Assembly: GCA_035544835.1 (NCBI GenBank)
Contig: DASZZV010000099.1
Location: 1 to 21,699 of the forward strand
Length of the DNA stretch: 21,699 nucleotides
Direction: 5' to 3'
DNA from: DASZZV01 sp035544835
Lineage (GTDB): Bacteria > Acidobacteriota > Thermoanaerobaculia > Gp7-AA8
This document shows positions 7,726 to 14,900 of the stretch, one piece after another. A program made the position numbers and the translations under genes. Below the pieces are notes generated by a model. The model was not told the DNA's origin, searched no databases, and saw only the letters and a list, made by a program, of their open reading frames with translations. How positions within the stretch are numbered: the first letter of the stretch is position 1; the number at the start of each line of letters is the position of its first letter.

Positions 7726-8006
7726 GATCCCTCCTTCGCTTCTGACTGCTGGAGGTCCGGACTCTCGCTGCGGAGAGATGTGCAGCTTCGACACCGCGGA
7801 CTCGATCGCGCAAGTCGTTGAAAACGCGGAGATGACTCCGTTCCTCCCTCCGGCAAAGTCCAGGCCTTTGAATTCTCGCGTCCGAAAGACCATGAAATCG
7901 GTCCTGCTCTCACGCGAGTGGGGCTCTCACTGGTATCCGGCGAAGCCCAAAAGCGTGGTCAACAGGTTGACCGTAACGAAATGCTCACCGATGAGTCACG
8001 CCGCGT

Positions 8007-8219
8007 TCACAGGAGAATAGTCTCGGGGGTTCGAGTGGTGGCGAAACTCGTGTCGACTGCGGAGAAGCGGCCAGTGAATCCAAAGGAATGAATCGCAACC
8101 CGGAAGGGCCGCCCAGGGTCGTCGGCTTGGTAGACAGCGAAGCAGACAGGGTACCTGGCCCCCTCCGCTCTAATGCTGTTTCTTTCCTTGGACATTCTGG
8201 CCATTCTGGTGAAGGACAA
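8007..8219 (-). CDS. Small hypothetical protein (uncertain)
   Basis: A 70-codon frame reads from TTG at 8219, with ATG alternatives at 8204 and 8195. GGAGGGGG lies immediately before the TTG. The interior (VCFAVYQADDPGRPFRV, AIHSFGFTGRF) has balanced, protein-like composition, unlike the Arg/Pro-rich overlapping frames. I do not recognise the family, and it has no hydrophobic helix. It sits between the nucleotidyltransferase gene (stop at 8295) and the VWA gene on the same strand. It may be a real small gene or the end of a decayed larger one, since the frame remains open some way upstream without a good start. Confidence 0.3.
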   Translation of the reverse strand: MSFTRMARMSKERNSIRAEGARYPVCFAVYQADDPGRPFRVAIHSFGFTGRFSAVDTSFATTRTPETILL

Positions 8220-8294
8220 CCCCCTCCACCGATCCGTCTGCGGCGCTGACGGGAGCGAAGTTCTTTACCAAACCCCGTTCCTGATGAGTTGGCG

Positions 8295-8786
8295 TTAGCT
8301 CTGACGTTCTTCGGAGAGGGCCGCCAGAATCTCCACCTCGGCTCGGTCCTTCGGGCGTCCGGCGGCACGCTTCATCCGCATCAGATCGTCCAATGAGCAC
8401 ACATCGACCCGAAGATCTGGCTCGAGATCGAACTGCGCCGCATTCCTCCTGAGATCCGCATAACCGTCCGTTCCTGATGGCGTGCCGAGGCAGTCGACAC
8501 TGCCGGCGAGAGTATCGAAGGTGAACGAATCGCCCATCTTGATCGTGCGGGCATCGAGCTGGAACGGCAGACCGGGAGGTGCTCCGCGAAGAGTTGCGCC
8601 AAGCTCGCGAAGCGCAGCCGCTAGCGCCTCGTGGTTTTCGTAGCCCCGTTCGTAGCAAATATCCACGTCCATTGTGATCGACGGTGATCCCCACAACGCG
8701 CCCGCAACTCCCCCGATGACTACGAATCGCACCTCATGCGCCACGAGCGTGCGCAAAGCGAGCAGAGGGTCGAACGCGACTGTCAT
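8295..8786 (-). CDS. Nucleotidyltransferase-fold protein of a toxin/antitoxin-like pair
   Basis: The 163-aa protein has the polymerase-beta-type nucleotidyltransferase signature: GG at residues 25-26, Ser34, and DVD at 40-42 (IGGVAGALWGSPS then TMDVDI). A later Asp98 in GSVDCLG is a candidate third carboxylate. The C-terminal MKRAAGRPKDRAEVEIL is typical of small stand-alone nucleotidyltransferases related to AbiEii and similar toxins. Such proteins may transfer a nucleotide to RNA or protein; the substrate is unknown. The start overlaps the stop of the upstream small gene by ATGA (8783-8786), so the two are translationally coupled. No HEPN partner is present, so it is not a classical MNT/HEPN module. 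Confidence 0.8.
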   Translation of the reverse strand: MTVAFDPLLALRTLVAHEVRFVVIGGVAGALWGSPSITMDVDICYERGYENHEALAAALRELGATLRGAPPGLPFQLDARTIKMGDSFTFDTLAGSVDCLGTPSGTDGYADLRRNAAQFDLEPDLRVDVCSLDDLMRMKRAAGRPKDRAEVEILAALSEERQS

Positions 8787-8971
8787 ACCCGGCTGGCCCT
8801 GGCGAGGAGCTCGGCAAGATTACGGGCCGATACGACCAGTACCTTCATCCGTTCGGCAGGCGTGAGCGCCAGCATGTTTCGAATCAAGGTGCGATCGATA
8901 CCCGTACCCGGCTTTTGCTCGATCCGCGGCCCGGGGGGTTCGACCTGCGGCTCAACGTTCTGCTCAGCCAT
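8783..8971 (-). CDS. Small partner protein of the nucleotidyltransferase
   Basis: The 62-aa protein has a Pro/Glu-rich N-terminal half and a helical C-terminal half (TLIRNMLALTPAERMKVL then AELLARA). The D-x-x-LI-x-x-L-x-LTP-x-ER pattern is, from memory, the usual short gene ahead of this kind of nucleotidyltransferase. It lacks catalytic residues and membrane segments, so an antitoxin or adaptor role is inferred. Its stop overlaps the start of the next gene (ATGA), which is strong evidence for a functional pair. No strong SD precedes the ATG at 8971. The PilZ gene ends only 29 nt upstream on the same strand, so read-through is likely. Confidence 0.7.
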   Translation of the reverse strand: MAEQNVEPQVEPPGPRIEQKPGTGIDRTLIRNMLALTPAERMKVLVVSARNLAELLARASRV

Positions 8972-9000
8972 GCAATGAAGTGTACTCGCCGTGCCAGGAT

Positions 9001-9870
9001 TTAGCGCTTTCGTCGAGCGATACTGATCTCGAGCGAGAGGCGAATCATGCGCCGCATGTCCTCGTCGGCGGCCTCATAGGTCCGGTAATAAAGATCGGCT
9101 TCGCTTTCCTCTTCGATCGGAATGGTGAAGCCATCGCGAGGCTGCTTGGGCGAGTCAGTTACCCGCCGCGACCATTGGCCGCCGCTGTTGGTGCATTCCA
9201 GAAAGTGCTTTCCGGGCCGGAGAGAGGTCGTCTCGTCGGCATCGAACCGGGGACCGAGATCGAGCTCGAGCCCGAGCGCTGGCGTCACCGCAATCTGCTG
9301 CTGTGGCTGTAGCTCGGGCGGAACCTCGATCGGCAGGTCCATGCCGATGTCGAGCTCGAAGGCGGGAACAGCCGATGCTGCCGATTCGAGATCAGGGATG
9401 CGCTGGACTGGCTGCTGTTCAACTTCAACGTCTTCCCTCTCTGGCCGGCCGCCCTCGTCTTCCTGGATTTCCTCGTCTTCCTCGTCTTGCTGACGCATGA
9501 AAGGAACAGGGGCCATGAAGAAGTTTGTGCCGGCCTTCTTCCGTTCTTCAGCGGTCAGCGATTCGATGAGTTGCACCAGTGCTCGCGGAGATTCCTGGAG
9601 CGACTTCGCCAACTCGAGGCCGGAAGCGTAGAGCAGAGCTCCCGCTCCCCCTCGAAGCTCGGTGCGGGCCACCCGGGCCGCAAGCTTGAGTGTCGCGCCT
9701 TCGTGAGAAAGCTGAAGGTGCAGGCGCGCACCTATCGAGATCTTTTCCGCGTGCTCGACCCTGCAGCCGATGAGACTGATCTCGATGATGCGCACCGGTG
9801 AGTCGCCGAGTAGCGCATCCATTGGACTGGCAAGATCAATTCGCTGTGCGCTGCGTTGTTCTTCGGACAT
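9001..9870 (-). CDS. PilZ-domain protein with acidic linker and C-terminal extension
   Basis: The 289-aa protein begins with a PilZ-like domain (residues 1 to about 105). RSAQR at 6-10 matches the RxxxR c-di-GMP motif. EISLIG at 30-35 matches the (D/N)xSxxG motif except that Glu replaces Asp/Asn. Residues about 127-155 are a highly acidic linker (DEEDEEIQEDE). The C-terminal part (about 170-289) is Pro/Leu-rich and ends in a helix with RRMIRLSLEISIARRKR; I do not recognise this extension. PilZ proteins usually couple c-di-GMP to motility, secretion or polysaccharide synthesis. The Glu substitution leaves ligand binding uncertain. It follows the glycosyltransferase gene by 93 nt and may share its transcript. 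A fragment of a second PilZ gene lies at 11710-11832. Confidence 0.8.
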   Translation of the reverse strand: MSEEQRSAQRIDLASPMDALLGDSPVRIIEISLIGCRVEHAEKISIGARLHLQLSHEGATLKLAARVARTELRGGAGALLYASGLELAKSLQESPRALVQLIESLTAEERKKAGTNFFMAPVPFMRQQDEEDEEIQEDEGGRPEREDVEVEQQPVQRIPDLESAASAVPAFELDIGMDLPIEVPPELQPQQQIAVTPALGLELDLGPRFDADETTSLRPGKHFLECTNSGGQWSRRVTDSPKQPRDGFTIPIEEESEADLYYRTYEAADEDMRRMIRLSLEISIARRKR

Positions 9871-9872
9871 CC

Positions 9873-9938
9873 GGCCGATTCTAACGCGCCTGAACCGTTA
9901 CGAGACGTCCGTTGTGCGGCGACGGCCTCCAATCGGCC
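9873..9938. other. Inverted repeat spanning the gap before the PilZ gene
   Basis: GGCCGATT (9873-9880) and AATCGGCC (9931-9938) are exact reverse complements separated by 50 nt. They could bring together the two ends of the intergenic region between the glycosyltransferase stop and the PilZ start. An 8-bp match at this distance may be chance. Confidence 0.25.
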
Positions 9939-9963
9939 TTTGATTCACCCCGCAAGTCATGCT

Positions 9964-11634
9964 TTACGGAATCCTGTAAAGCCAAATCGATTTTCCGATC
10001 TGTGCGACGGGCTGATAGGCATTGAGCCAGAGGTAGCCTCCCGTCCAGATCGGGTGGCGGAACACTTCACTCACCGCGATCCAGCCGTGAACCTTCCTGC
10101 CGGGCGGGAGCATTCGAATAGGAACGCCGAGATCGTGTCTTGGAGGAATGGCCGAGCCGAAATAGGCCAGCCATAGCCGATCGACCCGATACGCTTCGAC
10201 CGCCTCGCGAATGCGGAACAGATCCTGTCCCCAGTCGAGGTCGGCGGTGACCGAGATCCTTTCCGGATGTTTGCCAGCGATGAAGTTGAAATAGGCGAGA
10301 TAGTCGGGATGCGATGCTACCGAGGACGCGAGCATCGAGCCGATCAGGAGAGCGATCAGCGTAGGACCCACAGTTCGCCAGGCGCGCCAGCAATGGAGAG
10401 CCGCGGCGCCGGCGGGAGGCGCGAGTAATACATAGATGGGCAGGATGTGCCGGCTACCGCTGTTGATCCGGAAAGACATCGACACCATGAGGATGGCAAG
10501 TCCCGCCACGCCGAGGGCCGGCGCGGCCCACGGCATCTGCAGCCGGCATCGAACGAACAGGACGGACCCGGCGAGCCCGAGCAGGAGGTAAGGAATGGGC
10601 GTTTTCACCGCAACGAGGACGGGATAGTAGAGAACGTGGCCTGTCCGATGGACTCCTCCCATAAAATACGAGGGAAAGTTTGGTCGACGATTTATTTCAA
10701 AGAGCATGGTCACGCCGGCGATGAATCCGGGTGCCGGCAAGGGCATCCCCGTGCGCTGCAGGAGGTCGAACGCGGGCCGAAGCGCAGAGTCGGGGAGGAC
10801 CAGCTCCAGGTCGCGCGATGCTGGCAGCCATGAGCAGAAATAGCCGGCCCAGATGATGAGGCAGGTGGAAGTGACGAGCAGCGCCGCTCTTCCCGCGAGC
10901 CGCATCAGACCGAGGTTGAGTGTGGGCGCATTCCTACCGCGCGCCAGGAGATGAAACCCGACCAGGACAGCGGCGGATGCCGGCAGAAAAAGAAATGCGC
11001 TGAATTTCGAGAGGATGGTCATGGCGATTGTGCCGCCGAGGGCGATCGTGCGAGAAACCGTCGGTCGATCGAGCCATTCGACGAGAACGAGGATCGTTGC
11101 GCCGAGCGTCGCGGCGATCGCCAGGTCGGTCGTGGCCAAACCGGCGTTTCCGAGAATTTCCGGCAGCAGGGTGAAGAGGGCCGCCGCCAGGAGCGCCTCG
11201 ACCTGCCCGAAGAGGCGTCTGGTCAAGCTCCAGACAACGACGATGGCCAGGACCAGGAATGGAAGGTTGCCGGTGCGAGCGAGGCTGAGCCTGCGTGTGT
11301 AGTCGCCCGAATAGAGGATGGCATTCCCGGAGTCGATCGGATTAGAAGTGGTGACGAAACGCGCTCCGTCCAGATAGGGCCCGAGTGCAAACAGGATCCT
11401 CGGAAGCGGGGGATTGGATGGAACGATCATGAACGCGTGCTGATCGATCCACTGCATGCCGCCGGCGATCTGATGCGGCTCGTCGACGACCTCCGAGAAA
11501 ACGGAGTAGGTCATGATCACCCGCGTCACGGCGATGACGATCAGTAGGGTCAGGGAAAGATATTCGACGCGCGCCGAGAGGGGCCGAGGAGTCGCCTGAT
11601 CGGAATGGGCTTCCACTGATGTCGCGAGAACCAC
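9964..11634 (-). CDS. GT-C (GT39/ArnT-like) membrane glycosyltransferase
   Basis: The 556-aa protein has about 11 hydrophobic segments, beginning with LSLTLLIVIAVTRVIMTY at 27-43. Directly after TM1 comes VVDEPHQIAGG, with the Asp51-Glu52 pair expected in the first periplasmic loop of PMT/ArnT enzymes. NPPLPRILFALGPYL (about 74-88) is also typical. The C-terminal soluble part contains LDWGQDL near 465, common in bacterial phospholipid-carrier-dependent glycosyltransferases. Known members move a sugar from a polyprenyl phosphate to lipid or protein in the periplasm; acceptor and sugar cannot be read here. The start is a GTG with no clear SD. An in-frame GTG six codons further in is an alternative. 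It is the first gene of a minus-strand run leading into the PilZ gene. Confidence 0.85.
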   Translation of the reverse strand: MVLATSVEAHSDQATPRPLSARVEYLSLTLLIVIAVTRVIMTYSVFSEVVDEPHQIAGGMQWIDQHAFMIVPSNPPLPRILFALGPYLDGARFVTTSNPIDSGNAILYSGDYTRRLSLARTGNLPFLVLAIVVVWSLTRRLFGQVEALLAAALFTLLPEILGNAGLATTDLAIAATLGATILVLVEWLDRPTVSRTIALGGTIAMTILSKFSAFLFLPASAAVLVGFHLLARGRNAPTLNLGLMRLAGRAALLVTSTCLIIWAGYFCSWLPASRDLELVLPDSALRPAFDLLQRTGMPLPAPGFIAGVTMLFEINRRPNFPSYFMGGVHRTGHVLYYPVLVAVKTPIPYLLLGLAGSVLFVRCRLQMPWAAPALGVAGLAILMVSMSFRINSGSRHILPIYVLLAPPAGAAALHCWRAWRTVGPTLIALLIGSMLASSVASHPDYLAYFNFIAGKHPERISVTADLDWGQDLFRIREAVEAYRVDRLWLAYFGSAIPPRHDLGVPIRMLPPGRKVHGWIAVSEVFRHPIWTGGYLWLNAYQPVAQIGKSIWLYRIP

Positions 11635-11709
11635 TTCGTGAAGTAATCTTAGCCGGGATTCAACCTCAAGTCAGGCTTCCTTGCGAGAAGAGAAGACCTG
11701 GCTCTCGTT

Positions 11710-11832
11710 TCAAAGGCGCTCGCGGGGACCCCTGAGCGACTTCGCCAGCTCGAGTCCGGATGCGTAGAGACGTACGTCGTGTGGCGCCGCCTTCCATTCG
11801 GCGCAGCTCAGTCCTTCATTGCCGCGTGGCCT
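11710..11832 (-). pseudogene. Decayed fragment of a second PilZ-like gene
   Basis: The minus strand encodes 40 residues ending at TGA (11710-11712), including EWKAAPHDVRLYASGLELAK. The segment LYASGLELAKSL is identical to residues 80-91 of the PilZ protein at 9001-9870. At DNA level, 11731-11768 matches 9598-9635 closely. Preceding residues (NEGLSCAEWK) look like the strand before that segment in PilZ domains. An in-frame TGA at 11833-11835 cuts the frame, and no start or N-terminal half remains. Confidence 0.65.
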
Positions 11833-11974
11833 TCAACCGTTCTTTTATTCGTCCGCCCATTGGATTCCAATTCAACCAATGCAAGCCGCTAACCTCTGCG
11901 CAGTTTCCTTTTCCTTCGGCACCGTGTCCAATGGGCAGGTGGCGTCGTAACGGCCACTGGAGGAGAGCTCACCC
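11833..11974 (+). promoter_or_regulatory. 5' leader of the macroglobulin gene
   Basis: This 142-nt stretch carries the SD GGAGGAGAG just upstream of the ATG at 11975. It also holds an imperfect palindrome around ATTGGATTCCAAT (11861-11873), with a distal CCAAT. No convincing -35/-10 pair is visible. No gene is seen here. Confidence 0.35.
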
Positions 11975-14900
11975 ATGAAGTACTGGATTTCGGCTGCTCT
12001 GCTGGTGGCGCTGGCTGTCTCATTCACCCTGGCCGCGCCGGATGCGACCAGGGCGCCTGACCGAGCCGCGGCGGAGAAAGCCTACGCGGAGAAAAGTTTC
12101 TCCATGGCGCACGACCTGTATGCGCGTATCGACCCGAGCAGGCTTTCTGTTGCAGAAAAACGTTGGGTCACCTTCCGACTGGCCGACACCGCCTGGCGCG
12201 CCTTCATGGCCAATCCCGTTTCCGATACGCAGCCGCTGGAAGCGGCTCGCAAGTCGCTTCAGGAGATCGTGGACCAGACCGCCGCTGATGAGCGCGATCG
12301 GATCTGGGCCGAGGCCCAGGAATCGCTGGGCGAGCTGGGTCAGCGACGCCCGGACATCGTCAACAACAGCTACGAACATTACGATCAGGCCCTGGAGTGG
12401 TGGGCCTCGCAGAGCGAGCTCGAGCCGGCGCGTGGGCGCTATCTCTCCATCGTCTGGCGCCTCGCCGGCGACGACAGCAACGGCTACGACTACTACAACA
12501 ACTCCATTCCAATTCAGGTTCTCGAGAACGCGGTCAAGATCGCCAATACACCGGCCGACCGAACCCGGGCGAATTTTCTTCTGGCCCTTGCGCTCTCCCG
12601 GTCCGGCGGTGATCGGGGGCACGCCGCTACCGCCTTTCAGAATGCAATCAAGGAGGGGAAGAGCAGTCCTTACTACGACGCTGCTCTTTTCTTCTACGGA
12701 CAATGGGCTCAGGGGGCTGGCCGCGTGATCCGCACCAGGACCGGCCAACTGATCAACAGCCCGGACTATGAGCTCGCCGCCGAGCAGTTCCGAAAAATCA
12801 CCACAGAATTCAGGAAGGGAGAGTCCAGATACTTCGACCGCGCCGCAGAGGCGCTCAAGGCCATCAGCAGCCCACAGGTCAATATCTTTACTACCAGCGC
12901 GTTCCTGCCCGGCACCGAGGTCGAGGTGGCGATGACGGCGCGCAATATGGAGAAAGTCGATCTGGCTCTCTTCAAGCTCGATCTGATGCGCGATCTCAAG
13001 CCAGGCACCCACAGAAACTTTCCATGGCAGGACTGGATCGATCGCAGCTCCCTACCTCTGGTCAAACGCTGGTCGCGACCGGTGACACCTCCGGAGCGTT
13101 ACGCGCCGGTTCAGGAGACCATCGCCGTGGAAGGCAAACTACCTAAGGGAAGCTATCTCCTCGTGGCCAGCGGGGAGGGAGTGGAATCACGGGCAGTCAT
13201 CTTCGTGAGCGACATCGCTGTGGTGAGCAAACGGTCTCCGCACAAAACGGTGGAGTTCGTCTGCAATGTGTTGACCGGCGCGCCGGTGGCGTCCGCGCGA
13301 GTGCGCATCCTCGAGTTGTGGAGCGGCAACAACGGCCAGACACGGGTCGTCGACCGGACCATCGTCGCCGACGGCGACGGCCTTGCCCAGGCCGAGCCGA
13401 CTTCCAGCGGCTATTCGCAGGTGCTCATCGTGGTCAGCGATGGTGCCAGCCAGAGCTTCGACTTGAGCGGGAGCCAGAGCTACGACGATCGGGATGAGCA
13501 GACCTGGCACATCTACGCCTTCACCGACCGTCCTGCCTATCGCCCCGAGGATGAAGTTCAGTGGAAGACGGTCGTCCGCACCAAGCTTCGCGGCGAATAC
13601 GGCACGCCCGCCAATCAGCTGCTCGAGTACGAGATCCGCGACCCGCGCGGAAACAAGGTGAAGGAGGGGAAAGCGCAGCTCAATGCCTTCGGAAGTGCCT
13701 GGGACTCGTTCCAACTCGACTCGTCCCTCCCGCTCGGTCAGTACGACATCACCTTCTACGCGGACGGGCGGAATCGCAACATCGGCTCGGCGCAACTGTT
13801 CCGTCTGGAGGAGTACAAGCTGCCGGAGTTCCGAGTCCGCGTCGAGACGCCGGAGGAGGGTGGACGCAGGAAAACGTTCGTGCTCGGAGACACCATCGAC
13901 GCCACCATCTCCGCGGAGTACTACTTCGGCGGGCCTGTTGCCGACGCGACTGTCGAGGTAGAAGTGCATCAGAATCCCTTCTATCCGTATTACGTCCCCG
14001 ACCGCGACTACCCCTGGTTCTACGACGACGCCCGCAGTCGATATTACGGTCAGGGGCAACTGGTCAAAAAGGAGACCTTGCAAACCGACGCCTCTGGTAA
14101 AGCCCACCTGCAGATCGACACACCCATGACCAGCGGTGGGCTCGAATACAGCATCGAGGCCCGCGTCACCGATGCTTCACGTCGCGAGGTTTCGAGCACA
14201 TCGAATATCCGCGTTTCATCGCAGAGATATTTCGCCTACGTGACGCCGGAGCACTTCCTTCACCGCCCGGGATCGAAGGTCGAGGTGAAGTTCAAGACCA
14301 TCGACGCCAATGAGCAGCCGCTGTCGGTCGAGGGGCGCGCCCATGTGAGTCGCGAGATCTGGAACGAGGTCTGGATCTCACCGGAAGGTCGCGAAGTCAG
14401 CGGCGCTGCGTGGCGCCGCCTGCGTGAGTCCGGCAAAGAGTCGCCCGACCCTTCCCGTGGCTGGCATCTCGCTTCTTCCGGATACAAGCATGACGAGATA
14501 CTCGATCAAGGAATCGTCACCGACAACAACGGCGACGCGACGCTCGAGTTCATCGCCGAACGTGAGGGCTTCTACCGAGTTTCGTTCACTGGCGACGATG
14601 GCAAGAACAGCCGCTATCCGCAGAACATCACCGCGGAATCCAACGTCTGGGTCAGCGACGCGAATCCCACCGACCTCGGATATCACGCACCCGGCCTGCA
14701 ACTCATCCTCGACAAGGAACAGTTGCGCCCGGGGACGAAGGCGCCGGTGCTCATCATCACTCCGGCCAGCGGCCGCACCGTTCTCTTTACGATTGAGGGA
14801 GATGAGCTGTTCGAGACCCGCGTCCTGCGCATGACTCAACCAGTGCGGCTGGAGATGATCGACATCGACGACCGCTTTGTTCCCAACGCTTTCCTGACCG

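Noticed and set aside
7726..7893. Extended start for the VWA lipoprotein
   Set aside because: The extra 56 residues have no family features and would bury the lipoprotein signal peptide. A strong AAGGAGG precedes the ATG at 7725.
7985..8368. 127-aa minus-strand open frame overlapping the small ORF
   Set aside because: It is Arg/Pro/Ser-rich and low in protein character, and it overlaps the end of the nucleotidyltransferase gene on the same strand in another frame.
11760..11978. 72-aa forward frame before the macroglobulin gene
   Set aside because: It covers the PilZ remnant on the opposite strand and the leader, has no SD, and has atypical composition.
12020..13012. 330-aa antisense frame in the macroglobulin gene
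   Set aside because: It is a shadow frame of the high-GC gene with no recognisable domain.
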